The notes: generated from the letters alone by a model not told the origin. DNA of 64,000 nucleotides from Sporosarcina obsidiansis (GCF_009651005.1 NZ_WHVW01000001.1:79620-143619); one strand, 5' to 3'. Shown: positions 1-11,373, numbered from the stretch's first letter. Made by a program: numbers and translations.

Positions 1-1214
1 TGAACGCAGCGGTCGATCAGCAAGTGCGAAAAAAAGAAGAAGAGCTTGGACGCACGCTAACTGTCGAAGAGTTTTCTGAAGTGCGTGAAATGACGTTTCA
101 AACGGTAAGGGGCACAGTACAAGCTGATATCCTGAAAGAAGACCAAGGGCAAAATACGTGTATTTTCTCAACAGAATTCGCACTACGAATGATGGGCGAT
201 ATTCAGCAGTATTTCATTGATAAAAAAGTACGTAACTATTATTCTGTCTCCATTTCGGGCTATCATATTGCGGAAGCAGGGGCTAATCCAATTTCGCAGC
301 TAGCCTTCACGTTGGCAAATGGCTTCACGTATGTCGAATACTACTTGAGTCGCGGCATGAATATTGATGACTTTGCACCGAATCTATCGTTTTTCTTCTC
401 CAATGGTTTAGATCCTGAATACACGGTAATTGGTCGTGTAGCGCGACGTATTTGGGCAGTCACGATGCGCGACAAATACGGTGCCAATGAACGTAGTCAA
501 AAGTTGAAATATCATATCCAAACTTCTGGCCGCAGTCTGCATGCGCAAGAAATCGACTTTAATGACATCCGTACCACGCTGCAAGCCTTAATGGCGCTAC
601 AGGACAACTGTAACTCGTTGCATACGAATGCCTACGACGAAGCGATCACGACGCCAACGGAAGAATCGGTGCGCCGTGCGATGGCGATCCAGATGATCAT
701 CACGAAAGAACACGGATTGTCGAAAAATGAAAATCCGTTGCAAGGTGCATTCGTTATCGAGGAATTGACGAGCTTGGTGGAAGAAGCCGTATTGCAAGAA
801 TTTGATCGACTAAATGATCGTGGCGGCGTACTTGGATCGATGGAAACTCAGTATCAGCGAGGGAAAATCCAAGAAGAATCCATGTATTATGAGATGAAAA
901 AACACTCCGGTGAATTACCGATTATCGGAGTCAACACGTACTTAAATCCAAATCCGCCTTCTGAAGAAGATATCGATAATATGGAATTGGCACGTGCAAC
1001 GAAGGAAGAGAAAGAAGCGCAAATCCGTAACTTGCGAGAATTCCAGTCTACTCACGCAGAAGAAGCGAAAAAAGCATTGGGAGCCCTCCAACAAACAGCG
1101 GTGTCAGGAGGCAATGTGTTTGCGGAACTAATGAAGACCGTTCAAGTTGCAAGTTTGGGTCAAATCACTAACGCATTATATGAAGTAGGCGGCCAGTACC
1201 GTCGAAATATGTAA
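1..1214 (+). CDS. icmF: Fused isobutyryl-CoA mutase IcmF, C-terminal part (5' end outside window)
   Basis: The frame is open from base 3, so the gene starts before the window; about 403 codons are visible. The sequence is the C-terminal half of the substrate-binding mutase barrel of a fused acyl-CoA mutase, with the methylmalonyl-CoA-mutase-type stretch [18 protein letters not shown] and the family-typical end GGQYRRNM. In IcmF the order is B12-binding domain, MeaI-type GTPase chaperone, then this mutase domain; only the last is seen, so the fusion is inferred from similarity. The enzyme interconverts isobutyryl-CoA and n-butyryl-CoA with adenosylcobalamin in branched-chain and fatty-acid metabolism. 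A hairpin terminator follows 10 bp after the stop. A separate methylmalonyl-CoA mutase large subunit is the alternative. Confidence 0.85.
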   Translation, partial: NAAVDQQVRKKEEELGRTLTVEEFSEVREMTFQTVRGTVQADILKEDQGQNTCIFSTEFALRMMGDIQQYFIDKKVRNYYSVSISGYHIAEAGANPISQLAFTLANGFTYVEYYLSRGMNIDDFAPNLSFFFSNGLDPEYTVIGRVARRIWAVTMRDKYGANERSQKLKYHIQTSGRSLHAQEIDFNDIRTTLQALMALQDNCNSLHTNAYDEAITTPTEESVRRAMAIQMIITKEHGLSKNENPLQGAFVIEELTSLVEEAVLQEFDRLNDRGGVLGSMETQYQRGKIQEESMYYEMKKHSGELPIIGVNTYLNPNPPSEEDIDNMELARATKEEKEAQIRNLREFQSTHAEEAKKALGALQQTAVSGGNVFAELMKTVQVASLGQITNALYEVGGQYRRNM

Positions 1215-1224
1215 TCAAATTCGA

Positions 1225-1252
1225 AAAGCTGCGTAATTCACGCAGCTTTTTT
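1225..1252 (+). terminator. Intrinsic terminator of icmF
   Basis: Stem AAGCTGCGT / ACGCAGCTT with a 5-base loop, followed by a run of T, 10 bp after the icmF stop. A single CGCTCATA repeat core lies 30 bp further on, at 1282. Confidence 0.9.
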
Positions 1253-1418
1253 GGGATTTACTGCAGAAATAGGATTGCGCGCGCTCATAAATCTTAAAAA
1301 TGAATGTACAAAAAGTTATCACAAACCATATACATAAAAAATCACTATCCTCACAGTGGATAAATTGGTAATTTTATCAGTATAATGAAGAGAACAGAGA
1401 GAAAGGGATGTGTTGAAG

Positions 1419-1583
1419 GTGAGATGGTATCATCATACGGTCATAATTGTACTTCTGTTTCTTCTCACATTCATCTTTTATAGCAGCGGCCTAGGAGCAA
1501 TCCCCTTTTCCTTTGCAGCCATTTATTTGGGATGTCTGACCATCAAAGAATACAGAAACGTAAAGAGAAGCAAAAGAATGTAG
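1419..1583 (+). CDS. Small hypothetical membrane protein (about 54 aa)
   Basis: A short frame read as MRWYHHTVIIVLLFLLTF and onward, ending in the basic tail NVKRSKRM. It has one or two hydrophobic segments (about residues 7-22 and 26-42), so it is probably a small membrane protein. A purine-rich GAAAGGG lies at 1401-1407. Possible starts are GTG 1410, TTG 1413 and GTG 1419; 1419 is chosen because 1410 is too close to the Shine-Dalgarno sequence. The upstream stretch GTATAATGAAG may hold its promoter. It sits alone between icmF and rpoE. I do not recognise a family, and the only support is hydrophobic pattern, context and RBS. Confidence 0.5.
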   Translation: MRWYHHTVIIVLLFLLTFIFYSSGLGAIPFSFAAIYLGCLTIKEYRNVKRSKRM

Positions 1584-1693
1584 CATATTGGAAGTCGAAA
1601 TGTATATAATGTAAAGTATGCTTATCTGGTTCCAGATAAAATCGTTGATGAATCGTCAACGCGTAATTGATTGAAGAAAGGACGTGCCATACA

Positions 1694-2263
1694 TTGAATA
1701 TCCACGAAATGACAAAAGAACAACTAGCAGAAGAATCGTTCATCAATATTACCTACCAAATCTTAACAGAACGACGCGAATCGCTTACATTACAGCAACT
1801 AATGGACGAAATCCGAAAAATTACAGGCGTCTCCGAGAAAGAAATGAAAGAAAAGCTTGTTCAATTTTACACAGACTTGAACATTGATGGCAGATTTCTT
1901 GCGATCCAAGACAACCGTTGGGGATTGCGCGAATGGTATCCAGTTGATCAAATCGAAGAGGAAACAGCGCCAGTCGTAAAAGTCCGCAAAAAGAAAAAGA
2001 AAAAAGCGTATGACGACGAAGATGAAGAAATTGAAGATGACGATGAAGACGAAGAACTCTTCGATGAAGATTACGTAGAGCTTGGCGAAGAAGAGGACGA
2101 CGTAGATGATGACGACGAGGAAGAAGAGGACGTCATTGAGATTGAAGAAGACTTGATTGATCCTGATGACGATTTAGAAGTAATCCCGGACGAAGAAATT
2201 GACCTCGATGAAGAAGACGAGGAAGAGGAAGAAGACGAGGATTACGAGGAAGAAAAAGAGTAA
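1694..2263 (+). CDS. rpoE: RNA polymerase delta subunit
   Basis: Protein of 189 aa starting at TTG 1694 (MNIHEMTKEQLAEESFIN), with GAAAGGA about 12 bp upstream. Residues 1-90 form the folded HARE-HTH-type domain, including the characteristic WGLREWYPVDQ. A lysine cluster (KVRKKKKKK) follows, then about 85 almost purely Asp/Glu residues. This basic-then-acidic layout is the hallmark of delta, which binds RNA polymerase and lowers its affinity for nucleic acids, speeding recycling and sensing initiating NTP levels. Placement directly before pyrG matches other Bacillales. The low-complexity acidic tail is normal for the family. Confidence 0.96.
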   Translation: MNIHEMTKEQLAEESFINITYQILTERRESLTLQQLMDEIRKITGVSEKEMKEKLVQFYTDLNIDGRFLAIQDNRWGLREWYPVDQIEEETAPVVKVRKKKKKKAYDDEDEEIEDDDEDEELFDEDYVELGEEEDDVDDDDEEEEDVIEIEEDLIDPDDDLEVIPDEEIDLDEEDEEEEEDEDYEEEKE

Positions 2264-2269
2264 CAAGAC

Positions 2270-2307
2270 TTGACTTTTTGGGCCTGGGAATATAAGATTT
2301 GTATGGG
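2270..2307 (+). promoter_or_regulatory. pyrG promoter with GGGC transcription start
   Basis: TTGACT (2270-2275), 17-bp spacer, TAAGAT (2293-2298), then a predicted start at the GGGCTC beginning at 2305. Transcription starting with GGGC is the signature of Bacillales pyrG genes that control expression by reiterative G addition when CTP is low. Confidence 0.75.
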
Positions 2308-2339
2308 CTCCTGAAAAGGACACATGAATTCGTGTATAC

Positions 2340-2381
2340 GCGCTCCTTATTGTAGTTAGGCTACAAGTGGGGCGCTTTTTT
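2340..2381 (+). terminator. pyrG leader attenuator (CTP-responsive)
   Basis: Hairpin with 5' arm GCGCTCCTTATTGTAG and a 3' arm ending GTGGGGCGC, followed by TTTTTT; it lies between the pyrG promoter and the start codon. The 5' arm is C/U rich, as needed for pairing with a run of extra G residues added to the transcript 5' end when CTP is scarce; that pairing prevents terminator folding. Mechanism is by analogy with B. subtilis pyrG. Confidence 0.85.
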
Positions 2382-2411
2382 GATTTTTCATTTTAGCCTT
2401 CGAGCATGTAA

Positions 2412-4034
<1,623 letters not shown>

Positions 4035-4038
4035 TAAA

Positions 4039-4084
4039 AAGAAATGCCGGCAGAAGGTCGAAACCTTTTGTCGGCATTTCTTTT
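4039..4084. terminator. Bidirectional terminator between pyrG and ywjG
   Basis: Long hairpin with arms AAGAAATGCCGGCA and TGTCGGCATTTCTT (one G:T pair), flanked by A-rich sequence on the left and T-rich on the right. It can therefore serve both pyrG (plus) and the convergent ywjG (minus). Confidence 0.85.
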
Positions 4085-4099
4085 ATCGTTTTATCCATA

Positions 4100-4618
4100 T
4101 CAATCAATGTCTTCTAACATTTCATCGATCGATAGTTTGACGGCTTCGTAAATGAAGAGCGCAGTGAGTGCGTGTGGTTGGACGATCCGTTCGCCATCTG
4201 GTCCAGGAAGAAGTCCCTTTTTTATTCCGGTAGAAATATAAGTAGATGCAAGTTTTGCAAGTGTATTTGATTCGTCATCAGGATCTGCCGCTAACACAGC
4301 AAATGGGATGAACTGCTCAGCTAGTTGTGTTGCCAATTGGTTGGCTTTAGGCTCATCGGCTTTTCTCACTATCAGCCAAACGCGATCGGCTGCAGTAGGT
4401 ACAGTATCCTCCGTATAGCGAATGGCTTGCCGTAGTGGTTCAGAACCATGTAATGCAGTCAGGGTGATCGCTTCCATTTCACCGAATCCAGCAATGACGA
4501 TTCGTCCTTCACCAACTAACGCCTGAGCAAGCAAACGTGCAGTTTCTTCAATTGCTTCCTCCTGCCCACTCGCAATTCGTTCTAACAGCCCTCTAACCTG
4601 TGTCGTCAATATTTTCAC
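4100..4618 (-). CDS. ywjG: DUF2529 family protein, YwjG-like
   Basis: About 172 aa, conserved in this place in Bacillales opposite pyrG and spo0F. It has a Rossmann/SIS-like look: IVIAGFGEMEAI near residue 40 and alternating strands and helices, ending in VQPHALTALFIYEAVK. No catalytic role is established. The frame also opens with an ATG at 4622-4624, but GGAGGG directly abuts that ATG, leaving no spacer. GTG at 4616-4618 has a 6-bp spacer and is chosen. It is convergent with pyrG and shares its terminator. Confidence 0.82.
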   Translation of the reverse strand: MKILTTQVRGLLERIASGQEEAIEETARLLAQALVGEGRIVIAGFGEMEAITLTALHGSEPLRQAIRYTEDTVPTAADRVWLIVRKADEPKANQLATQLAEQFIPFAVLAADPDDESNTLAKLASTYISTGIKKGLLPGPDGERIVQPHALTALFIYEAVKLSIDEMLEDID

Positions 4619-4687
4619 TTTCATCCCTCCAAAGTATCAGTATAGTAGACGAAAGATAGAAGTGCAAAAAAACGATTTTAGAAAATT

Positions 4688-4716
4688 AGAGGAATTCTTG
4701 GGATAGTTGCGAATAA
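4688..4716 (+). promoter_or_regulatory. Sigma-H promoter of spo0F
   Basis: AGAGGAATT (4688-4696), an exact match to RNAGGAWWW, then 11 bp and TGCGAATAA (4708-4716), matching RNNGAATWW except for the first base. The B. subtilis spo0F gene is sigma-H dependent. A TGTTGAA at about 4762 resembles a Spo0A box (TGTCGAA) with one mismatch. Confidence 0.75.
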
Positions 4717-4809
4717 TATACAGTAACTATATAGATTAGAAAATCTATGAATATTTACTTCTGTTGAAAAATAACTAAAACATAATCTGGTGAAATAGGG
4801 GGGAAATCA

Positions 4810-5178
4810 TTGAAACAAATATTAATAATTGACGATCAACCTGGAATACGATTGTTGTTGGAAGAAATATTCAGGCAAGCTGGTTTAGAAACATCGTTAG
4901 CTTCAAATGGAAAAGAAGCCTTGAATATTTTAGGGGAAATGAATCCTGACTGTATCTTATTAGATATGAAAATGCCTGGAATGAATGGTGTAGAAGTCCT
5001 TCGTGAAATAAGAAAACAAACTCCTGATGCCCTTGTGATGATGATGACGGCATATAGTGAAATTGAGTTGACTGAAGAAGCTGGTAGTCTAGGCATCGAC
5101 CATCATTTTACAAAGCCGTTTGATATTTTTGAAGTAAGAGATGCAGTCTTAAAAAGGTTGCAATTAACGGACGTTTGA
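4810..5178 (+). CDS. spo0F: Sporulation phosphorelay response regulator Spo0F
   Basis: A 122-aa single receiver domain with no output domain. It accepts phosphate from sporulation kinases and passes it via Spo0B to Spo0A. Visible features: acidic pair D8-D9, phospho-acceptor D52 in CILLDMKMPG, the conserved Thr in MMMTAYSE, and Lys in HFTKPFD. The TTG start at 4810 is preceded by a strong GGGGGGAAA. Location between ywjG and fbaA is as in B. subtilis, and a sigma-H promoter is visible upstream, tying expression to the transition state. Good evidence that the organism sporulates. Confidence 0.95.
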   Translation: MKQILIIDDQPGIRLLLEEIFRQAGLETSLASNGKEALNILGEMNPDCILLDMKMPGMNGVEVLREIRKQTPDALVMMMTAYSEIELTEEAGSLGIDHHFTKPFDIFEVRDAVLKRLQLTDV

Positions 5179-5200
5179 CAGTAGTAATAATGAAATGGAT

Positions 5201-5229
5201 TTGCTATGCTAGAGAGTAGAAAGTATAAT
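5201..5229 (+). promoter_or_regulatory. Sigma-A promoter of fbaA
   Basis: TTGCTA (5201-5206), 17-bp spacer, TATAAT (5224-5229), 44 bp before the fbaA start codon. Confidence 0.75.
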
Positions 5230-5272
5230 GAACTCATATAAAATTCGCTGTAAATCCAAGGAGGAATTCTGC

Positions 5273-6130
5273 ATGCCACTCGTGTCAATGAAAGAAATGA
5301 TGATTCAAGGAAAAAAACAAGGATATGCTGTCGGTCAATTTAACATAAATAATTTAGAATATACACAAGCTATTCTACAGGCTGCTGAAGAAGAAAAATC
5401 ACCTGTCATTTTAGGAGTATCTGAAGGCGCAGCTCGTTATATGGGTGGCTTTAAAACTGTCGTCATGATGGTAAAAGGGTTAATGGAGGAATACGGTACA
5501 ACTGTGCCAGTCGCTATTCATTTGGATCATGGCTCTAGCTTTGAAAAATGTAAAGAAGCTATAGAAGCTGGTTTTACATCTGTAATGATCGATGCGTCTT
5601 CCAAACCACTCGAAGAAAATATTGAAATCACGAAAAAAGTCGTGGACTTAGCAAAACAGCATAATGTATCTGTAGAAGCTGAACTGGGAGTTGTCGGTGG
5701 ACAAGAAGATGACGTAATCGCAGAAGGTGTTATTTATGCAGATCCTGCTGAATGTAAAGAACTTGTAGAAAAGACGGGCATTGATTGCCTTGCTCCAGCG
5801 CTCGGTTCTGTACATGGACCGTATAAAGGAGAGCCGAACTTAGGGTTTAAAGAGATGGAAGAGATTTCCGGGCAAAGTGACCTTCCGTTAGTATTGCATG
5901 GCGGTACCGGAATTCCGTTGAAAGATATTCAGCGTGCTATCTCATTGGGTACTGCGAAAATCAACGTCAACACAGAAAACCAAATTCAAGGTACAAAGGC
6001 TGTACGTGAAATACTTCAAGCAGATTCAGAAGTATACGATCCTCGTAAATTTCTTGCACCGATGCGCGAAGCTATCAAAGAAACAGTCATTGGTAAAATG
6101 CGTGAATTTGGTAGTTCGCAGCAAGCATAA
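5273..6130 (+). CDS. fbaA: Class II fructose-bisphosphate aldolase
   Basis: 285 aa. It cleaves fructose 1,6-bisphosphate to dihydroxyacetone phosphate and glyceraldehyde 3-phosphate, and works in reverse in gluconeogenesis. Class II zinc-enzyme signatures are visible: [11 protein letters not shown] near residue 85 (catalytic Asp and Zn His), the glutamate region [23 protein letters not shown], and [10 protein letters not shown] with the third Zn ligand. Start ATG 5273 follows AAGGAGG with ideal spacing; upstream in-frame starts lack a Shine-Dalgarno. It has its own promoter, and no terminator separates it from tal 95 bp downstream. Confidence 0.97.
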   Translation: MPLVSMKEMMIQGKKQGYAVGQFNINNLEYTQAILQAAEEEKSPVILGVSEGAARYMGGFKTVVMMVKGLMEEYGTTVPVAIHLDHGSSFEKCKEAIEAGFTSVMIDASSKPLEENIEITKKVVDLAKQHNVSVEAELGVVGGQEDDVIAEGVIYADPAECKELVEKTGIDCLAPALGSVHGPYKGEPNLGFKEMEEISGQSDLPLVLHGGTGIPLKDIQRAISLGTAKINVNTENQIQGTKAVREILQADSEVYDPRKFLAPMREAIKETVIGKMREFGSSQQA

Positions 6131-6225
6131 CGATGAGGTAATCGCATAGAAAGACAAGGAGGAGCGTATTACTTCTCCTTCTTTTCATTTGAACAAAAGA
6201 GTAAACTACTAGGAGGACAACATAC

Positions 6226-6873
6226 GTGAAATTTTTCATAGATACCGCAAACTTTGACGAAATAAAAGAGGCGCATAGCTGGGGCATTGTGTCTGGTGTG
6301 ACAACGAACCCTTCATTAGTCGCCAAAGAAAATATTTCATTCCATGATCGCTTGAAAGAAATTACAGCACTCGTACCTGGCTCTGTCAGCGCAGAAGTCA
6401 TCGCGTTAGATGCAGAAGGAATGATTGAAGAAGGGCGCAAGCTAGCAAGTATAGCGAAGAATATTACGGTTAAATTGCCGATGACACCAGAAGGATTAAA
6501 AGCTTGCTCTGTATTTGCAGCAGAAGGCATTCAAACGAATGTCACGCTTGTATTTAGTGCCAATCAAGCATTACTCGCAGCACGTGCTGGCGCAACGTAT
6601 GTCTCACCTTTCATTGGGCGCTTAGACGATATTGGACAAAACGGGATCGAATTAATCGAGACCATTTCTGACATTTTCACTATCCACGATCTTGACACGC
6701 AGATCATTGCGGCTTCGATCAGACATCCTCAGCATATTACCGCCGCCGCGCTAGCTGGAGCTCATATCGCGACGACACCATTCAACGTGTTGAAAAGTTT
6801 ATTCGCACATCCGTTAACTGCCAAAGGTATCGATCAATTCTTGAAGGATTGGGAAACTAGAACGAATAAGTGA
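6226..6873 (+). CDS. tal: Transaldolase / fructose-6-phosphate aldolase family (YwjH-like)
   Basis: 215 aa, the short subfamily of class I transaldolases. The opening [16 protein letters not shown] and [12 protein letters not shown] are family hallmarks; the Schiff-base lysine lies in NITVKLPMT, and the phosphate-binding end has [10 protein letters not shown]. Transfers a dihydroxyacetone unit between sugar phosphates in the pentose-phosphate pathway; some short members act as fructose-6-phosphate aldolases, which sequence alone does not separate. GTG start at 6226 with AGGAGGA about 9 bp upstream. Clustered with fbaA and glpX, a sugar-phosphate set. Confidence 0.92.
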   Translation: MKFFIDTANFDEIKEAHSWGIVSGVTTNPSLVAKENISFHDRLKEITALVPGSVSAEVIALDAEGMIEEGRKLASIAKNITVKLPMTPEGLKACSVFAAEGIQTNVTLVFSANQALLAARAGATYVSPFIGRLDDIGQNGIELIETISDIFTIHDLDTQIIAASIRHPQHITAAALAGAHIATTPFNVLKSLFAHPLTAKGIDQFLKDWETRTNK

Positions 6874-6880
6874 TGGGATC

Positions 6881-7058
6881 AATCACGCCTCAGCGTGATT
6901 GCGTCTGGATTTTGAATTGAGGCCTGCACGATACAGGTCATGCAGGCGGTGTCGTATGATGCGACAAAGACTGCGATCCTTTTTAACTCCTTACAAAATC
7001 CCTGACATCCGCTGGAGGCTTTTATTTGGATTCAGCGGGCGTTTGAACACCCGCTGAA
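6881..7058 (+). other. Structured intergenic region between tal and murZ
   Basis: Three inverted repeats in 178 bp: AATCACGC/GCGTGATT (6881-6900), GCCTGCA/TGCAGGC (6922-6947) and TTCAGCGGG/CCCGCTGAA (7031-7058). None is followed by a convincing T run, so they may be RNA-stability or leader structures rather than terminators. No open frame seen. Confidence 0.5.
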
Positions 7059-7136
7059 CAGAAAAAACTATTTGCATTCATACCGCCACATATAAAAGTG
7101 GGGTAATCTGCTGAATTCAAATAAAAGGAGATCGAA

Positions 7137-8414
7137 ATGGACGTTTACAAAATTAAAGGTGGAAAACGGCTACAAGGTACGGTACGGGTCAGCGGTGCGA
7201 AAAATAGCGCCGTCGCTCTCATTCCTGCTGCCATCTTAGCCGACTCATCTGTAACGATTGCAGGCCTTCCAGAGATTTCAGATGTTTTAACATTACAAAC
7301 ACTAGTTGAAGAGATTGGTGGAAAAGTACACATAGAAGATGGGAAGATGACAATCGACCCGTCAGAAGTAATATCCATGCCACTGCCGAATGGGAATGTA
7401 AAAAAACTTCGGGCATCCTGCTATATGATGGGTGCGCTACTTGGTAAATTCAAGCATGCAGTCATCGGATTGCCAGGAGGCTGTCACTTAGGACCTCGGC
7501 CAATCGACCAGCACATCAAAGGTTTTGAAGCACTAGGAGCAAAAGTGACTAATGAACATGGTGCCATTTATTTACGCGCAGATGAATTGCGCGGTGCCAA
7601 AATTTATCTAGATGTAGTCAGTGTGGGCGCCACGATTAATATTATGATGGCGGCTGTGTTGGCAAAGGGTAAAACGGTTATTGAAAACGCTGCGAAAGAG
7701 CCGGAAATCATTGATGTTGCAACGTTATTATCAAATATGGGCGCCAATATCAAAGGAGCCGGAACAAATGTGATTCGGATTGAAGGTGTGGAAAAACTTC
7801 ACGGGACGAAACACACAATCATTCCCGACCGTATCGAAACCGGAACGTATATGATTATGGCAGCAGCAATTGGAGATGGCATTACGATCGACAACGTCAT
7901 CCCATTGCATGTCGAGGCAGTCACTGCAAAGCTTCGTGAAATGGGCGTGAAAGTGGAAGTGGGAGAAGAGCAAATTTTCATTCCGAAAACGGAAAAGCTC
8001 CAAGCGGTAGATGTCAAAACACTTGTTTACCCAGGATTTCCCACAGATCTACAACAGCCGTTCTGCGTACTATCCACACAAGCGGAGGGATCTTCCATTT
8101 TGACCGATACGATCTACCCTGCTCGATTCAAGCAAATCGATGAGCTTCGTCGAATGAACGCAGATGGTCGGGTGGAAGGTCGCTCGGCCATCATTACGGG
8201 ACCGACACCATTACAGGCCGCTACAGTCAGAGCTACAGATCTACGAGCAGGTGCCGCATTGTTAATTGCAGGGTTAATTGCGAGCGGAGAAACGGAAATT
8301 CAGGAAATCGAGCATATCGAACGTGGCTATAGTCGAATTATTTCAAAGCTACAAAAGCTAGGCGCGGATATTAGCAAAGTGGAAGGTTTGAAGACAGCTT
8401 CTATTTCAGAGTGA
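7137..8414 (+). CDS. murZ: UDP-N-acetylglucosamine 1-carboxyvinyltransferase, second paralogue
   Basis: 425 aa. Transfers enolpyruvate from PEP to UDP-GlcNAc, the first committed step of peptidoglycan synthesis, in the cytoplasm. The fosfomycin-target cysteine is present (Cys116 in [11 protein letters not shown]), as are the substrate loop [14 protein letters not shown] and the repeated alpha/beta motif [18 protein letters not shown] 7137 follows AAGGAGATC. This copy sits between tal and glpX, the position of B. subtilis murAB/murZ; the other copy at 32.6 kb corresponds to murAA. Low-GC Gram-positives commonly keep both. Confidence 0.95.
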   Translation: MDVYKIKGGKRLQGTVRVSGAKNSAVALIPAAILADSSVTIAGLPEISDVLTLQTLVEEIGGKVHIEDGKMTIDPSEVISMPLPNGNVKKLRASCYMMGALLGKFKHAVIGLPGGCHLGPRPIDQHIKGFEALGAKVTNEHGAIYLRADELRGAKIYLDVVSVGATINIMMAAVLAKGKTVIENAAKEPEIIDVATLLSNMGANIKGAGTNVIRIEGVEKLHGTKHTIIPDRIETGTYMIMAAAIGDGITIDNVIPLHVEAVTAKLREMGVKVEVGEEQIFIPKTEKLQAVDVKTLVYPGFPTDLQQPFCVLSTQAEGSSILTDTIYPARFKQIDELRRMNADGRVEGRSAIITGPTPLQAATVRATDLRAGAALLIAGLIASGETEIQEIEHIERGYSRIISKLQKLGADISKVEGLKTASISE

Positions 8415-8548
8415 CGCTAATTGTCAATTTCGTGTATAATAGACCACAACGACACATCCAGACATAATAGCACAATGGATGCGGACGTAGGCAAATGAGA
8501 GGTAAAACGCGACAAGCGCCTTACCGCAAACAGGAGGAAACAAACAGT

Positions 8549-9514
8549 ATGGAACGTAGTTTATCGATGGAATTAGTGCGTGTTACAGAAGCGGCAGCCG
8601 TTGCAGCGGCTCGCTGGATGGGACGCGGTTTAAAGAATGAAGCGGATGATGCAGCAACAGAAGCTATGCGGACAGTATTCGACACGATCCCAATGGAAGG
8701 TATTGTCGTTATCGGTGAAGGAGAAATGGACGAAGCACCGATGCTTTATATTGGTGAAGAGCTAGGGACAGGACATGGACCGGCAGTGGATGTAGCGGTC
8801 GATCCTTTGGAAGGTACGAACATCGTTGCTTCAGGTGGCTGGAATGCACTGGCGGTACTCGCTGTTGCGGATAAAGGGAACCTATTGAACGCACCGGATA
8901 TGTATATGGACAAAATTGCGGTAGGACCTGAAGCGGTAGGGAAAATTGATATTGACGCATCTGTTACAGAGAACTTGCATGCTGTAGCGAAAGCGAAAAA
9001 TAAATCTGTTTCCGATCTAGTTGCTTCCGTTTTAAACCGGGAACGTCATAAAGATATCATTGAAGAAATCCGACAAGCTGGAGCACGTATCAAGTTGATC
9101 GAAGATGGCGACGTAGCAGGCGCATTGAACACAGCGTTCGATGATACAGGTGTCGATATTTTATTCGGTATGGGTGGTGCACCTGAAGGCGTCATCGCGG
9201 CAGTCGGTCTAAAATGCTTAGGTGGAGAAATCCAAGGGCGACTCGTTCCTTCGAATGATGAAGAAAGAGAACGTTGCATCAAAATGGGTATCGATGTTGA
9301 CAAAGTATTGAAGATGGATGACTTGGTCAAAGGCGATGATTGTATTTTTGCGGCAACCGGCGTTACAGACGGCGAATTGCTGGGCGGTGTACAATTTAAA
9401 GGTACATATAGCCGAACGCATTCAATTGTTATGCGCTCCAAGTCAGGTACCATCCGCTTTGTAGAAGGTCGCCACAGCATGAAGAAAAAACCTCTTCTCG
9501 TTATGCAAGACTAA
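8549..9514 (+). CDS. glpX: Class II fructose-1,6-bisphosphatase
   Basis: 321 aa. Hydrolyses fructose 1,6-bisphosphate to fructose 6-phosphate for gluconeogenesis. Lithium-sensitive phosphatase motifs are present: [14 protein letters not shown] (metal-binding acids) and [16 protein letters not shown], then [12 protein letters not shown]. Start ATG 8549 is chosen for its CAGGAGGAAA Shine-Dalgarno; an upstream in-frame GTG/ATG would add 18 unrelated residues. Corresponds to ywjI of B. subtilis by position, next to murZ and rho. Confidence 0.94.
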   Translation: MERSLSMELVRVTEAAAVAAARWMGRGLKNEADDAATEAMRTVFDTIPMEGIVVIGEGEMDEAPMLYIGEELGTGHGPAVDVAVDPLEGTNIVASGGWNALAVLAVADKGNLLNAPDMYMDKIAVGPEAVGKIDIDASVTENLHAVAKAKNKSVSDLVASVLNRERHKDIIEEIRQAGARIKLIEDGDVAGALNTAFDDTGVDILFGMGGAPEGVIAAVGLKCLGGEIQGRLVPSNDEERERCIKMGIDVDKVLKMDDLVKGDDCIFAATGVTDGELLGGVQFKGTYSRTHSIVMRSKSGTIRFVEGRHSMKKKPLLVMQD

Positions 9515-9524
9515 CTCCCTCATT

Positions 9525-9551
9525 ACCCGGTGTCACAACCGGGTTCTATTT
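9525..9551 (+). terminator. Probable glpX terminator
   Basis: Hairpin ACCCGG / CCGGGT with an 8-base loop, then TCTATTTCC; a short stem and imperfect T tract make it a moderate call. Confidence 0.5.
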
Positions 9552-9587
9552 CCTAAAACTATGAACAATCCATAATGTTAGCAAATC

Positions 9588-9626
9588 GAAAGGAAGTACG
9601 TAAGGTACCTTCCTTTCTCTTTCTGA
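9588..9626 (+). terminator. Leader hairpin upstream of rho
   Basis: GAAAGGAAGTAC (9588-9599) pairs with GTACCTTCCTTTC (9605-9617) around a 5-base loop with one bulge, followed by the pyrimidine-rich TCTTTCT. It lies 56 bp before the rho start. It could end read-through from glpX or act as a rho attenuator; a TATAAT at 9641-9646 follows it, so rho may start downstream of the hairpin. Confidence 0.55.
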
Positions 9627-9672
9627 TGTCGAAATATTCATATAATCTAAATGAAGAGTGGTGTACGTGTAG

Positions 9673-10956
9673 ATGACAATGATCACACTGGCAGACCTTG
9701 AAAATATGACGCTGAAGGAGCTCTATTCTCTCGCGAAGCAATTTAAAATTACGAACTATGGCAAGCTGACGAAAAAGGAACTCATCTTTGCCATCTTAAA
9801 GACCCGTGCAGAACAAGAAGGATTCTTTTTCATGGAAGGTGTCTTGGAAATTATCCAATCCGAGGGGTACGGCTTTTTACGTCCGATTAACTACTCACCG
9901 AGTTCTGAGGATATTTACATATCCGCCTCACAAATCCGGCGCTTTGATTTGCGTAACGGTGATAAAGTAACAGGGAAAGTTCGTCCGCCAAAAGAAAACG
10001 AAAGATACTATGGCTTGCTGCAAGTAGAAGCGGTCAATGGACAAAATCCTGAAGTGGCGCGTGAACGCGTTCATTTTCCAGCCCTAACTCCTCTCTATCC
10101 AGAGCGTCAAATCCAACTAGAAACGACTCAAAATCATATTTCCACACGCATCATGGACCTTGTATCACCTGTAGGGTTCGGCCAGCGTGGATTGATCGTC
10201 GCGCCTCCGAAAGCTGGAAAGACGATGCTACTGAAAGAAATCGCAAATGCTATTACGACAAATCATCCCGAAGCAGAGCTAATCGTCTTGCTAATTGACG
10301 AGCGTCCAGAGGAAGTCACAGATATTGAACGTTCTGTCAAAGCGGATGTCGTCAGCTCCACATTCGATGAAGTGCCGGAAAATCACGTAAAAGTGGCAGA
10401 GCTCGTGTTAGAACGAGCCATGCGTCTCGTTGAGCATAAACGGGATGTCATCATTTTAATGGACTCCATTACCCGACTAGCCCGTGCATTCAACTTAGTA
10501 ATACCACCAAGTGGACGTACACTTTCGGGGGGGATTGACCCAGCGGCTTTTCACCGGCCGAAACGATTTTTCGGTGCTGCGCGTAACTTAGAAGAAGGCG
10601 GAAGCTTAACCATTTTAGCGACTGCACTCATCGAAACGGGTTCTCGTATGGATGAAGTCATCTATGAAGAGTTTAAAGGTACTGGCAACATGGAGCTTCA
10701 CCTGGACCGAAGCCTAGCGGAACGCCGTATCTTCCCGGCGCTAGACATTCGCCGCTCTGGCACACGGAAAGAAGAACTTCTCATTCCTTCCGAAAAACTC
10801 GAAAAATTATGGGCCATCCGAAAAACATTCTCTGATGCGCCAGATTTTGCCGAACGCTTCTTAAGAAAACTTCGCCAATCCCCAAATAATGAAGAATTCT
10901 TTGAGAAACTGAACGAAGAAATGAAAGCTCATCGTAAAGGGAAAGGCTTGATCTAA
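9673..10956 (+). CDS. rho: Transcription termination factor Rho
   Basis: 427 aa, the compact Gram-positive form without a long insertion. Domains in order: N-terminal helical domain ([18 protein letters not shown], 1-50), cold-shock-like primary RNA-binding domain with GYGFLRP (about 55-125), and RecA-type ATPase with Walker [10 protein letters not shown], Walker [13 protein letters not shown] loops and [14 protein letters not shown]. Hexameric RNA helicase that ends untranslated transcripts. Start ATG 9673 or 9679; the RBS is weak. The gene is followed directly by a 21-bp repeat array, with no clear intrinsic terminator of its own. Confidence 0.97.
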   Translation: MTMITLADLENMTLKELYSLAKQFKITNYGKLTKKELIFAILKTRAEQEGFFFMEGVLEIIQSEGYGFLRPINYSPSSEDIYISASQIRRFDLRNGDKVTGKVRPPKENERYYGLLQVEAVNGQNPEVARERVHFPALTPLYPERQIQLETTQNHISTRIMDLVSPVGFGQRGLIVAPPKAGKTMLLKEIANAITTNHPEAELIVLLIDERPEEVTDIERSVKADVVSSTFDEVPENHVKVAELVLERAMRLVEHKRDVIILMDSITRLARAFNLVIPPSGRTLSGGIDPAAFHRPKRFFGAARNLEEGGSLTILATALIETGSRMDEVIYEEFKGTGNMELHLDRSLAERRIFPALDIRRSGTRKEELLIPSEKLEKLWAIRKTFSDAPDFAERFLRKLRQSPNNEEFFEKLNEEMKAHRKGKGLI

Positions 10957-10981
10957 TGTTTTCAAGTGTGTGGTGGTTTGA

Positions 10982-11125
10982 ACCGCGCCAAAGATATGTT
11001 AGACCGAGCCAAACACCGACCTAACCGAGCGAAAATCTAGCTGAACCGTGCCAATCTTCTGTCCAACCGAGCGAATCACCACCTGTAACGCTCCAAAGTC
11101 ATTCCGAACCGAGCGAAACCCGTAA
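10982..11125. repeat. 21-bp-phased array, CCGAGC/CCGCTC family (array A1), 7 units
   Basis: Units start at 10982 with ACCGCGCCAAAG and recur every 21 bp as ACCGAGCCAAAC, ACCGAGCGAAAA, ACCGTGCCAATC, ACCGAGCGAATC, AACGCTCCAAAG and ACCGAGCGAAAC; the intervening 9-10 bases differ. It begins 26 bp after the rho stop. Confidence 0.85.
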
Positions 11126-11187
11126 CATATACAGTTTTAAAGTGTATGAGAAAATGATTTGCGTTCTGAAAAATCTTGATCAAACAG

Positions 11188-11216
11188 TTGCACCAGATGC
11201 GTAATTTTGCTATACT
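11188..11216 (+). promoter_or_regulatory. Sigma-A promoter of rpmE
   Basis: TTGCAC (11188-11193), 17-bp spacer, TATACT (11211-11216). This gives a leader of about 150 nt to rpmE; within it CGTACAC near 11233 and GTGTACG near 11268 are complementary and could fold. A second TATAAT at 11324-11329 lacks a good -35. Confidence 0.7.
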
Positions 11217-11373
11217 TTTCAAGTACGGTTTTTCGTACACTGCATATGCGGCTGACATATACGGGTCGTGTACGGCATCGCTCTTTACATTTGTTTTATT
11301 GGCAAACGGTCAGTAGAGCACCCTATAATTTATACTCTGTTCCAGATGGTTCAGGGCGAGAGGAGAGAGAACG

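Noticed and set aside
1605..1610. TATAAT as the rpoE promoter
   Set aside because: No -35 hexamer at a suitable distance and no extended TG; left out as unsupported.
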